Positions 13,311 to 23,237 of a stretch of 64,000 nt of DNA are shown one piece after another. The translations under genes and the position numbers were made by a program. Location of the stretch: NCBI GenBank assembly GCA_015183035.1, contig JACZZP010000004.1:1054001-1118000 (forward strand), read 5' to 3'. This DNA comes from Meloidogyne chitwoodi. Its lineage: Eukaryota; Nematoda; Chromadorea; Rhabditida; Meloidogynidae. Under the pieces are notes generated by a model that saw nothing but the letters and a program-made list of their open reading frames with translations, was not told where the DNA came from and did no database searches. Each line of letters starts with the position of its first letter. The first letter of the stretch is position 1.

Positions 13311-13366
13311 CAACCTTCCGAAAGAAAATCAGAATTTACAACTTTCCGGAAAGAAAATCAGATTTT
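13311..13366. repeat. Two-copy 28-bp direct repeat
   Basis: Two adjacent copies share CTTTCCG/AAAGAAAATCAGA with a few differences (CCTTCCGAAAG versus CTTTCCGGAAAG). They lie between the phospholipase-like gene and the receptor remnant. No function is claimed. Confidence 0.6.
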
Positions 13367-13955
13367 TTAAAAAATGTTTAGGGATTAGGATGCTTCTAGA
13401 TATTAACAATTAGAATTAAAAAAAATACATATAATAAATAATATTTCAAATTTATACATACAAATATGTAAATGTACGTTAATTAAATAAAAAATATTAG
13501 AGATAAAAATCATGTTAACTGATTGCGAGTTTCATTTACTATTTTATTTCTTGGAATTACTACAATAACATTTGTTGTTTTATTAATTACTTTTTTAATT
13601 CTAAATAATTTTAATAAAAATTGTTTAATTATTTTATATTCTTTTTTATAAGCATTATTGTATTCAATACTAAAATAAATAAATAAATTAATTTTTAAAG
13701 AGCATTACAAATAGTAGCAATATTAATAAATAATACAGGAATAATTGAATATAATGATAATTTTAATACATTTGTTATTGTATTTGGATTTATAAATAAT
13801 TTAAAGATTATTATACTTAAAATATAGCAAAATATATTAATAAAAATAATTAAAAATAATGATCGATATATTTTTTTGCTCATATCATTTGTGGAAGAAT
13901 TAACTACAAAACATAAAATTAAATATGTATAAATTTAAAATGCTTATCTCAAAAT

Positions 13956-14205
13956 CCAGCTCCGCTGGTGGCGTTGGGTCCCGAGAGTAGGCGAGCCAAC
14001 TCCCGGGACGCGCCGTTTTTGGACCCTTTTAATAAACTCTTTTCCCTTTTTATAAATTTATCACAATTAAACAAATATAATAAAGTGTGTGTAATTAAAG
14101 GAAAGGGGAGAACCAGCCGAATCGGTTGGTAAGTTTGTTAAGGACTAAAGTTAATTTGCTGGTTCTCCCATTCCTTATATCAGCAAAAAGTTGGGCGGGG
14201 AAATT
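13956..14205 (+). ncRNA. Structured RNA-like repeat, copy A
   Basis: This GC-rich island folds into several helices shared with copy B at 16.5 kb. Helix 1 is CCAGC (13956) with GCTGG (13964). Helix 2 is GGCG (13970) with CGCC (14011), enclosing GTCCCG-A-GAGT (13978-13988) paired with ACTC-C-CGGGAC (13999-14009). GGGTCC (13976) can pair with GGACCC (14021), giving an alternative or pseudoknot pairing. The 3' hairpin is GGGAGAACCAGC (14106-14117) with GCTGGTTCTCCC (14158-14169), extended by AAGGAA/TTCCTT. It closes with the motif TTGGGCGGGGAA at 14191. The same pairings are kept in copy B with compensatory changes. The RNA class is unknown and transcription is not shown. It lies in an intron of the receptor remnant, on the opposite strand as drawn; orientation is assigned arbitrarily. 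Confidence 0.5.
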
Positions 14206-14715
14206 CTATGATTATGACAGCTTAAATTTTATTATTTTGTAATTTATTAAGATTAAAGTCTTATTCCCCTAAAAAAGCAATATAAAATAATTTTGTATAA
14301 AATTAACTATAAATGTTTATAATTTAATTTTAACTTTTTTAATGTTTAACAAATCTCTTAAATTACCTTTTCTAAAAATTATTATTAATCCAATAAAAAT
14401 ATAACAAATTATTCCAATCATTGTCATATATTGAAAAATTGACAAAATTATATAGTCTCTAGAGAGTATATAAAATATATTTACTAAACTTCCATTTACT
14501 AAAATAAAAGAATAATCATTTTTTGTTATTATAATAATGTAGATTAATAAAAATATAAATAAAAATATTAAAATTAAATGTCCATAAATATATTTTCTTT
14601 TATTTAAAGTTGAATAACTAAATAAATATTAATTAATTATTTTTAAATTAAAAAAATGTTAAAATTGGATCTATTATACTAAAGAATTAAGTTTATATAT
14701 CTTGGACCTAAACAT

Positions 14716-15426
14716 TAGAGCTGTTCCAAGAGTCTTGGTCTTGGTGGTCTTGGTTTTCTTGGTTTTTTTGGTCTTGGTCTTGGGTCTTGGCTTGTAGGTC
14801 TTGGCTTGTAAGTCTTGGGTCTTGGTGTGATACCATAGGGGGACCAAGCACAATTTTGGGGAAAAATTTTGGCAAGAGGTTTAAAAATTAAAAAAATTTT
14901 TTGCCTGCGGCGCTGAAAATGGTTAATACTTGGCAACTAAAGCAATAATTTTTTTAAATTTTCGCCTGCGGCGCTAAACTTGCGAGGTTTTAGTTTCTAA
15001 AGGTACTTAATATATTTTGTCATGTGTAAATAAATAATTAAACTCAGAGTCATTTTGAATCGCTGGTATATAATCCAATTAAATTCTGGGAGACTTATCA
15101 CACCCAACCCTTAAACAGCTTGCGAAAATTTTTCTTTATTCACCACCAAGCACAGTAGAGCGAGAAAGAACATTTTCGATTCTTAGAGAAATTTACAAGC
15201 CAAAACGGCTTTCTTTTAGTAGCACTCATGCTAAACAGCAATTGTTCTTACATTTTAATTATGATTTTGGGGATTTATAATAAATTTTAATGAATTTAAT
15301 TTTTTGTATATATTAAAATATTTTTAGTCTTGGTCTTGGGTCTTGGTCTTGTTTTTCTTGGTCTTGAGTCTTGGTTATAAGTCTTGGTCTTGGGTCTTGG
15401 TTATTTTTGGTCTTGGAACAGCTCTA
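14716..15426. mobile_element. Non-autonomous hAT element, 711 bp
   Basis: Perfect 16-bp terminal inverted repeats (TAGAGCTGTTCCAAGA) are flanked by an exact 8-bp target duplication, CTAAACAT, at 14708-14715 and 15427-15434. This fits the hAT preference nTnnnnAn. Both ends carry arrays of the hexamer TCTTGG, typical of hAT subterminal transposase-binding repeats. The interior retains a fragment of the transposase C-terminus and a GCCTGCGGCGC module at 14903 and 14963 that is shared with the hAT element at 47.1 kb. It lies in an intron of the receptor remnant. Confidence 0.92.
15119..15280 (+). pseudogene. hAT transposase dimerisation-domain fragment
   Basis: A 53-codon open stretch encodes the conserved tail of hAT transposases: LAKIFLYSPPST, then VERERTFSILREIYKPKR, then LSFSSTHAKQQLFLHFNYD, followed by a stop. 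It matches the hAT C-terminal dimerisation motif (SER.FS......R..L...A..L.FL). No other part of the transposase is left inside the element, so it is an internal-deletion derivative. Confidence 0.85.
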
Positions 15427-15793
15427 CTAAACATATAATAAATAAATAGTATTATATATTTATAAGCTTTAAAGTAAGGAAATGTTTTGAAAATTTTATA
15501 TTAAAAAATAATTATTTATTTTACTAAAAAGGAAATGCAGCAGCAAAAAGTCTGTCAATACTTAAAGAATTAAATGTAAAAAGTCCACAATAATATCCAA
15601 TAAATGAATGAAATTGAAATAAAATAGCTGTTCCAAATGGAATAAAATTAATTCCACTACTAGTAATTAATAAGTGGAAAAAATTGCCAGATTGATGTAA
15701 AATTTCAAAAAATGAATTAATTGAAAGAAGAATGGCTGTATTACTGTTTAGTGTATCATAATATTTTCTTAAATAAAATAAATATTTAAAATT

Positions 15794-15867
15794 AAATAAT
15801 AATTAATTTACCTATATTTAATTGTTATATAAATAATAATTAATTTACCTATATTTAATTGTTATAT
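15794..15867. repeat. Exact 37-bp tandem duplication over a 5' splice site
   Basis: Two identical 37-bp units (15794-15830 and 15831-15867) each contain, on the minus strand, the exon end AATATAG followed by GTAAATT. The TM1 exon of the receptor remnant therefore has two identical donor sites in tandem. The same unit length over a splice donor occurs at 30.8 kb. Confidence 0.85.
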
Positions 15868-16523
15868 AAATAATACTAAAATTAAATAAAATTCCAATAA
15901 TTGAAATAAATGAATATAAAATAGCTGGAAATATTAATTCAAATATTATTCCATTATTTGTTAAATTAATAGTCTAAATAATAATAATAATATAATTAAT
16001 ATTTTTTAAGTTTTACATACATTTTCAGTAGGATTATTCATTTTTAAATTACGACTTAAGTAGTAAGAGAGACGGGACCGTCGCGGGTGTCAATAAGGGC
16101 AATTAGTAATTATCAAAGGAATGCCGACAATTAATTGTTTTAAAGTGTTTTTTGGTGCGCAACGGGGAAAACTTTTTGAAAACTTTTTAAAATTTTTGAA
16201 ACTTTATTTAAAACTTTAATTTTTTAAAACTTTTTTTTAATTGGTGAAAAGAACTTTTGGTTAAATGAAATTTTGGTGAAATGAAAATTTTGTATTTCTT
16301 TTTTGTACGAAAGTGGTTGGTGAGGAATGTTTAATTAATTGTTGCTTGATGGGGTTTAATTTTGGGTTAGGACGGAAAGAAAAAAAATTTTTTGGGTGGA
16401 ACGGAATGTGGATTAAAATTTTTTGACTGATGGGGTTTAATTTTTATTGGAAAGTAAAATAAAATATTTTAGGTGTAGCGGGCGATAAAACTGGTTTTTC
16501 TGGAATCCACCCAGGAGCGCCAT

Positions 16524-16762
16524 TTAATGCCCGGCCGGTCCGGTGGCGTTGGGCCCCGAGAGTTGGGAGACCAACTCTTGAGGCGCGCCTGTTTAAGCCC
16601 AAAATAAAGACTCTTCTTTTAAATAACTTTTATCCAATTAATTAAATATAATATTAAGAACAGGGGAAAAGGAGTACCAGTCTTTTTAGCTTATAATTAA
16701 AACTGAAGTTTTTCTGGTACTCCAGTTCCCCTTATATGGAAATATTAATTGGACGGGGAACT
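16524..16762 (+). ncRNA. Structured RNA-like repeat, copy B
   Basis: This is the homologue of copy A. GGCG (16545) pairs with CGCC (16586). Between them GCCCCGAGAGTTGG (16553-16566) pairs with CCAACTCTTGAGGC (16571-16584) with one mismatch, capped by a GAGA tetraloop of GNRA type. TTGGGC (16549) can pair with GCCCAA (16597). The 3' hairpin is GGAGTACCAG (16671) with CTGGTACTCC (16714), extended by GGGGAA/TTCCCC. The terminal motif is TTGGACGGGGAA at 16749. Base pairs differ from copy A while pairing is preserved. This copy sits inside the 2.4-kb inverted-repeat element, left of the mariner. Function is unknown. Confidence 0.5.
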
Positions 16763-16888
16763 TGAATATTAATTAATTATATGACAAAATTACTTCAATA
16801 TTGAGAAAATGTCCACTCATAAACATTACTAGATACCTGAAAACTAAATAAAAATACTTTATTAAAAACAAAATGCGCTCTATAAATA

Positions 16889-18178
16889 CAGGGTGACAAA
16901 AAAGTTCGGAGATAAGCATTTATTCAAAAAAAATAAACAAATAATTGTAAAATTATAATCAAATATTTCAAATAGATAAAAAATAGTAATAGCAATAATA
17001 TATCTAATGGGTTTCTATGTGGCCTCCTTTTTCTTTGATACAGAGCTTAAGACGCTTAGTAAAATTTTTAGTGATGGCGCGCACCTCATCATCCGAAATT
17101 TTGTCCCACTGCTCAATGAGGAAGCGTTTCAATGACTCTAAACTTTTATGGGGTTTAGAGCATGCCCTTGCCTCTAAAATAGACCAAAGTGAAAAGTCCA
17201 TTTGATTAATATCCGGACTGTACGGTGGCCACTCTTTAGGTGATATGAAGTCAGGAAAATGACTTGAAATCCACCGTTGCGTTGCCAAAGCTCTATGCGC
17301 AGGTGCTGAATCTTGTTGAAATATCCAATTATTCCCAAAATGTTCTTGTGACCATGGCAGAACTACTGCTTCCAATATATCGCGGATATACGTGTTAGCG
17401 TTGATTTTAACACCTTGAGAAACAAAAACAAGCTGTGTTTTGCCCGAGGCGCAGATTCCGCCCCATACCATTACTGATTGGGGGTGTTGAGAGTGGCAAA
17501 CAACTGCAGAAGATCCGGGAGCTTCTCCTGACCAGATTCTGTCGTTTTGATGAGTATGAAAAGCTTCAATGGTGAACAGCTTCTCATCTGTGAAGACGAC
17601 TTTTTCCCATTTGTTACCCGCAACCCGACGAAGGAGTGCGCGACATCTTTTAAGCCTAGTTTCTTTCATTTTTTCAGTAAGAAGTTGAACTTTTTGGAGC
17701 TTATAGGGACGAAGTCCAAGTTCATTTTTGGCTATAAGTCGGACAGATTCTCGATTTATTCCAGTCTCACGCGCAATTTTTCTCATGGAAACTCTCGAAT
17801 TCCGCTTAATCCGATCTCGAATGATTTTGCGGTTCTTAGAGGTGTTTTTTGTTCGCGGTCTGCCACTGCGGGGACGGTCCGAGCTGTTCCCCAACTCCTT
17901 GTAACGTTTTATTGCCTTAGAAACAGTTTGCTTTGGAATATTCAGTTGACGAACAATGTCGCATTGACGAACATTATTCAAAAACAAAGAAATAATTGCA
18001 GCACGATTATTTGACATTTTCTAAAATCTTAATCTTACGCGCTAAAAATAAATGGTCAAGAGCAAAAATGTTAAGAATACTTCGCTTAATATTTTGAAAC
18101 TAAAAATGGAGAAAAATATTATAAATGCTTAGTGGTACTGTAACTCAAAGATTGTCTCCGAACTTTTTTGTCACCCTG
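16889..18178 (-). mobile_element. Complete mariner-type transposon, TA target site
   Basis: The terminal inverted repeats CAGGGTGACAAAAAAGTTCG (extending to GGAGA) are identical for about 25 bp and are flanked by TA on both sides (16887-16888 and 18179-18180). The element is 1290 bp and contains a single uninterrupted transposase gene on the minus strand. It is nested inside the 16059-18485 element and is therefore the younger insertion. Confidence 0.95.
17004..18017 (-). CDS. Mariner/Tc1-superfamily transposase, intact (337 aa)
   Basis: The transposase would cut and paste its own element at TA sites. The ATG at 18017 opens a paired N-terminal DNA-binding region: a first helix-turn-helix (IISLFLNNVRQCDIVRQL..PKQTVSKAIKRY) up to about residue 45, then a GRPRTKNTS linker and a second helix-turn-helix (RKIARETGINRESVR). 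The catalytic domain shows the first Asp in VFTDEKLF, the second in QQDSAPAHR, and the third acidic position in YSPDINQMDFSLW. Counting from QQD, the NQMD aspartate gives DD37D, the maT-type signature, rather than the Tc1 DD34E. No stop or frameshift interrupts it and the TIRs are intact, so it could be active. Its base composition is clearly less AT-rich than its surroundings, as expected for a recent arrival. Confidence 0.95.
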   Translation of the reverse strand: MSNNRAAIISLFLNNVRQCDIVRQLNIPKQTVSKAIKRYKELGNSSDRPRSGRPRTKNTSKNRKIIRDRIKRNSRVSMRKIARETGINRESVRLIAKNELGLRPYKLQKVQLLTEKMKETRLKRCRALLRRVAGNKWEKVVFTDEKLFTIEAFHTHQNDRIWSGEAPGSSAVVCHSQHPQSVMVWGGICASGKTQLVFVSQGVKINANTYIRDILEAVVLPWSQEHFGNNWIFQQDSAPAHRALATQRWISSHFPDFISPKEWPPYSPDINQMDFSLWSILEARACSKPHKSLESLKRFLIEQWDKISDDEVRAITKNFTKRLKLCIKEKGGHIETH

Positions 18179-18491
18179 TATATGGCGTCCATTTTACAAT
18201 TTTTCTTTAGCTTTTCTCTCTCCTCATGTCTTCTCTTTATTTAAAAGAAATACAAAATTTTCATTTCACCAAAATTTCATTTAACCAAAAGTTCTTTTCA
18301 CCAATTAAAAAAAAGTTTTAAAAAATTAAAGTTTTAAATAAAGTTTCAAAAATTTTAAAAAGTTTTCAAAAAGTTTTCCCCGTTGCGCACCAAAAACACT
18401 TTAAAATAATTAATTGTCGGCATTCCTTTGATAATTACTAATTGCCCTTATTGACACCCGCGACGGTCCCGTCTTTCTTACTACTGACTTA

Positions 18492-19599
18492 TTTATTTGA
18501 TAATTCTGATATATAAATATATTGTTTTTGTAATGATAAATGTTTGCTTTCTTGAATAAAATTAATAAAAATTAGTATAGGTATGTACCTTTATAAATTA
18601 ACTGACTGATGTTTCTAACAATTATATACATATGTTTTATTTATTTATATTTGTTGAGAATATCATTTAAAAAATAATTAATTTTATGGGAATTTTTTTT
18701 ATTAAATTTAATATTTAGATTTAACAAATGGGAATAAATGTATGTAAGTACTATTTGTAAATAATATTTTTAATTAATTAATTAATAACATATTTTTATT
18801 TTTTTATTTTTAAAATAAAAATTAATTAAAAAATATATTTTTCTAAGTAAACAAAATTATTTGATTTTAACAAAATATCAATTTAATTTTTTAATTTTGA
18901 ATAAATTTTACTATTAAAAATAATATAATTTTTTATTTTTTGTTTCAAAAAATAAATAAAATTAATTTTAAAATTAATTTTTATTAAATTGACAAATTAA
19001 TAAAATTAAAAGTGCTAAATATTTCTAAATAGAAGAAAAAATTAAAAAGAAATGATCTCAAAATTGATCAATTAATTTAAATATCAGTATAACGCAACCT
19101 TTGAATAACTTTCATATTATAATTTAATTTTAATTTATTTTTTAAAAATCTACTAATATATTTTTATAAACTTTTAAATTCATTAACATTTTTTAAATTA
19201 AATTTCAAAATATTTTAAAAATTATTTTTAAATATTATTACATCATTTATTTTAATAAATTAAGTGAAGAATTATTGAATTATTTGTTAAATTTAAAGTG
19301 CTAATAAATGTACTTTTAAGTTTAATTAATTAATATATAATTTTAATATTTTTAATTTTAATTTTCCTTATTATATTTTATTAATTTTCTTAAAAAATTA
19401 AAATTATTTTTTATTAAATATTTATTTTCCCTCAAGTACATAATAAGAACAGTCTATCGTCTATATTTTAAAAAAAATTATTATTTTTGTCTATCAATTT
19501 GCCGAAAATTATTGACTAAATATTTATTTTATTTATTTTTAATTTTTAGAATATTTTTAAAATTCTTTTGGGATTTAACTATTTTAAATAAAAAATTAA
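18492..19599. other. AT-rich intergenic region
   Basis: About 1.1 kb of very AT-rich DNA without coding exons, repeats of note or foldback ends. It probably contains the promoter of the gene starting at 19600. Confidence 0.5.
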
Positions 19600-22500
19600 A
19601 TGAATATTAATTTATTATTAATATTTATTATTTTATTTAATTTTAAAGATTCTTTTTGTTGTTGTAAATTTCGTGGTATAATAACACCTTCATTAAATGA
19701 AGAAACAAAAAAACCAATAAAGTAATATTAAAATAAAATTTAAAAATAAATAAATATTTTTATTTATTAATTTAGATGGCAAGTAAATTTAGAATGTGAA
19801 TATTGTATTAAAGGAGGTAAAAAACAACAAAAAACAATAATAAATACAAAAAATGGGAAAGGGGCTAATTTTGAATTTGATTTAATTCCAGCTGTAGGAA
19901 AAGCAATAAATAAATTAAAAATTAAAATTTCTTCTTTAGAAAGACTTATTGGACTTGAAAGGGTTTTAAATTATTATTTATATTAAATTAAAAACAAAAT
20001 AAAATTTTTTATTAAAAATTCTCATAGATATTTAGTCACAATTTTTTTGAGGCTATTTTAAAGTTTTTTTTAAACAAAAATTGTCATTATCATCCTCTTT
20101 TAATTAATTAAAAAAAATTACAAACAAATAAGTAAATTTTTAAAATTAATACAAATTTTAATAAAAAATTAAATAAATTGCTATAATTATAATTAAATAA
20201 AGTAAATTTTATTTTTAAAAAAATTAATAAAATTTATAGACAAATAATTGGATTTTAAAAAATCTAAATTTTGAACGTTTACATCGTTTTCAATTTGGAC
20301 ATTTTTTAACTTTTTCCAATGAAAAAAAAATTTATTTACGATTAAAATTTACTCGTCCATTAGAAGAAAATTTACTTGTAAAACTTGAAGAAAATGATGA
20401 ATTAAAAATGCAATATTATTTAACAATTGTTGAAGCAAAAGATAGAAAAATAATTTTAGCAAGTAGACCTTTAACTGAACCTGAATGGAAAGATGGAATA
20501 AATATTGATATTTATTTAAATAAACAAAAAGTTATAAATTATATGAGAACTTCTAAACAATATCCAATGGCTATTAGTGTTAAAGCTGTTTGTTTGTTTA
20601 AATTATTATTTTTAAAATTAAGAAAAGCATTTTTAATAAACTTTTAAAAAAATTTTATATTTATTTTCAATTTAATTTTAAAATTTAGAATTGTCCTTTT
20701 ATCCCTTCTTTATAAATATACTCCTCTCACTATCCTATCATATGTAGCTATGTGTTCTCAAAGCATTTAAGTTTGGACATTTTTCATAATCTAAAATTGT
20801 TTTTTTATTATAAAAACTAACCTAAAAATCCAATATTTATTCAATAATTAAAAAAAAGTTAAGCATTCAGATTCCAACGATTGATTGTGAACTTTGCAAA
20901 TCAAGGAAGAAAACAAAATTAAAAACAAAAGTACAAAAATTACATATGATCCCAAATTGTAAAGTATGTAGGAAATAAATTAATTAATTAAAAAATTTTT
21001 TAAAATAATTTTTCAGCATTTTGTTCACAAAAAATGTGCAAATAAAACGTAATTTTTTTATTTTAAAATTAAATAAAATTATTTTAAAATTAAAAAGTAT
21101 CAGAAAAAAATTATCCTTTCGTCATCTAAATAAACGTCAAGCTAAGTTAGATACAGTTAAGGAAGAAGAAGATGAAGGTAAAGAAACTTCATCAACATCT
21201 GCTGATCCAAAAAATCCAGAGAATATTACAACAAATACTAGTGATAATACAATTCCCCCTCCCCCTCCACCTCCACTACCTCCTCATTCTCCACATATTT
21301 CAACAACACCACCACATCATTTACATTCTTGTTCTTCTTCATCTTCTTCTTCACTTTCTTCTTGTCCTGGTTCACCTTCAAAACAAACAGAAATTGCTAT
21401 TTCTTCTTCTTCTAATATTAATATAACAACAAATAATGAAGATCAACAAATAAAATTACCTAATTATTTTGAAGATAAATGTCCTGTAACTTTTTGTGAT
21501 AAAGTTGTACAAATGAAATCTAATGCTTCTGGAAAGTAAATTAATTTAATATAATTTATATTAATTAATATATTATTTATAATATAACCCATTTAATGTG
21601 GTATAGATCCAATTTTAATAAATGTTGAAAAATAAATCTCAAAATTAGTGTCTCCTTTAATATTAACGTATTTTAATAAATTAATAAAATAACCCCTCTG
21701 CTCAATCATAAAAAATTTGAAATTGAATAAATTAATAAAATAAAAATAAACAATTAAATTTAGAGAATCTATAATTTTTGACAAAATTAAATTGAGAGAA
21801 AAAAAAGTTTTTGATGCTTTATTAGTTATGCCTATTTTACAGGTTTTTTATTAAAATATGTAAATAAATAATTAAAAAATATATATATATATTTTATTTT
21901 AGAATGGAGAAAGTCCAGAATATATTTATTATTTTGAACCTAAAAAACGTTCAATATTTAAAAAAGTAAAAACTTTATTTAAAAAAATAAATTTAAATAA
22001 AGTTGATGAAGATGATAATATTGAAGAAGAAATTATTAATAATGAAGCAGATGAATTACGTTTAGATGAGACTAGTTTTAGAAGAGAAGGTTTTGGAAGT
22101 AGAAGAATTGAAGGAATTAATGTTATTGATACAAGTACACAAACTGGTTATTTTTTTATTTATTTATTTTTTATAAAATAATTTTTTTAACTTTTTTTTT
22201 TTAATTTTATAAGTAAAATTAAAAGTTTAAATTTAAAAATAAATTTATAACTAAATAAAATAATAAAATCTGTAATTTGTTAGTACCCTACTCATAACCT
22301 CCATTAAATATACTTTAACAATATTACTTTTAATTAATTTTATTTATTTATTTTTCTTTAATAATTTAAAAAAACTATTAAAAATGTATTTATTTGAATT
22401 AAAATAATTTTTTATTTAATTTTAAAGAAAATGATTTAATTGAACAAACTAGTAATGAAAATACTATTAATGATGAAATAAATGAAAACAAAAATTCAGA

Positions 22501-23237
22501 AACAGCAGGAGAATCAAATAAAAAAGATTTAAAAGAAGGAGAAGAATTAAATAAAACAGAAACATTAAAAAAAGAAAAAGAAGAATTAAATAAACAAAAA
22601 AATAAACAACCAATTAAAGAAAAAGAAGAAGAACGACCATCAACTTCAAAACAAAAAATTGAACAAAATAATCAAGTTGAAGATACAATAAATGTTTCTT
22701 CATATGAAAAATCAACAAGTTCAGAAAATGATGAAGATAATAATAATAATAATTTAAATAATAATAATAATAGAAGAAGATTAGAAAGAATTAATGGTTA
22801 ATAATATTATATTAATTAATTAAATTAATTATTTATATTATTTTTAGATAATCAACAGCAAAGAACAATTAATGAAAATCAAATTTATAATTCTCCAAAT
22901 GATTTTCCAAATATTTATGAAAATCCTTACTGTAAATATATTAAATTTATTTTATATATTTTAGTCAGACAGTTACTAAAGCTAAATTAATTAAATAAAA
23001 TTTGTTAGAAAATATATCTTTACTTAAATGTGGGAATATCTATGAATATTATAATTAATATGTATATCATTATTTTTAATTATTTATAATTTATTCTTTT
23101 AATAAATTTTATTTTTTTAATATTTAGATTATCATCCAAGTGAAGAAGCAATACTTGCGAGTACTTATGATGTTATTTCTAAATTTTTAGGATATGATAA
23201 TAATGAAGAAAAAAATAAAGAATATTATAATAAATAA
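19600..23237 (+). CDS. Unknown long acidic protein with N-terminal signal and Cys/His motif
   Basis: Roughly ten exons can be strung together. Exon 1 (ATG 19600) has a signal-like start (MNINLLLIFIILFNF) followed by CCCKF. The next exons give WQVNLECEYCIKGG and a folded-looking region of about 170 residues, rich in beta-type sequence (QFGHFLTFSNEKKIYLRLKF). Two small exons then form a C-x2-C and C-x-H-x2-H-x2-C pattern (DCELCKS ... NCKHFVHKKC), a possible zinc-binding or disulphide knuckle. From 21.1 kb on the protein is low-complexity: a Pro run (PPPPPPPLPP), Ser runs, then long Glu/Asn/Lys-rich exons to the stop at 23235-23237. I do not recognise the family. Because all exons are on one strand with in-frame GT..AG joins they probably form one gene, but a split into two genes around 20.65-20.85 kb cannot be excluded. 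Confidence 0.55.

Larger units (their letters stand above)
13510..16041 (-). pseudogene. Serpentine (7TM) receptor, truncated at TM7
   Basis: Minus-strand exons match the other receptors of this window. ATG at 16041 (MNNPTEN), a TM1 exon ending ITIKY, and a TM2-TM3 exon (KYYDTLNSNTAILLS ... LSIDRLFAAAFPF, with DRL in the DRY position) at about 15520-15775 are followed by a TM4-TM5 exon at about 14374-14622 and a TM6-TM7 exon (MSKKIYRSLFLII ... ATICNAL) that hits TAA near 13695. In the intact relatives this exon continues PILFIN and splices to a cytosolic tail. A matching tail exon (SIEYNNAYKKEYK, 13510-13665) is still present, but I see no GT donor to join it, so a deletion of roughly 20 bases is inferred. 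The introns host a hAT remnant (14716-15426) and the structured repeat A. A large inverted-repeat element sits 17 bp upstream of the ATG. The family is probably nematode srsx-like. Confidence 0.7.
16059..18485. mobile_element. 2.4-kb inverted-repeat element with 6-bp TSD
   Basis: Long terminal inverted repeats (about 250 bp, 16059-16310 and 18236-18485) begin AGTAGTAAGAGAGACGGGAC on the left and AGTAGTAAGAAAGACGGGAC on the right. The 6-bp duplication GACTTA flanks the element at 16053-16058 and 18486-18491. Long TIRs beginning AG with a 6-bp duplication recall Maverick/Polinton elements, but no Polinton gene is present, so the assignment is weak. The interior holds the structured repeat B and a nested mariner (16889-18178). 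Without the mariner it is about 1.1 kb and non-autonomous. A related terminus is seen at about 29876. Confidence 0.85.

Noticed and set aside
14715..14936. Arg/Pro-rich 73-aa frame on the minus strand
   Set aside because: It is a translation of the TCTTGG subterminal repeats of the hAT element, not a gene.
13956..16762. SRP RNA, RNase P RNA or an HDV-like ribozyme as identity of the structured repeats
   Set aside because: The SRP domain IV signature, the RNase P conserved regions and a complete HDV-type double pseudoknot were not found, although a partial GGTGGCG..GTCCC resemblance to the SRP Alu region was considered.
17017..18014. Plus-strand frames opposite the mariner transposase
   Set aside because: Antisense shadows of the intact minus-strand gene.
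21172..21426. 84-aa Leu/His-rich frame
   Set aside because: It is the alternative frame of the Pro/Ser-rich exon of the 19.6-23.2 kb gene.
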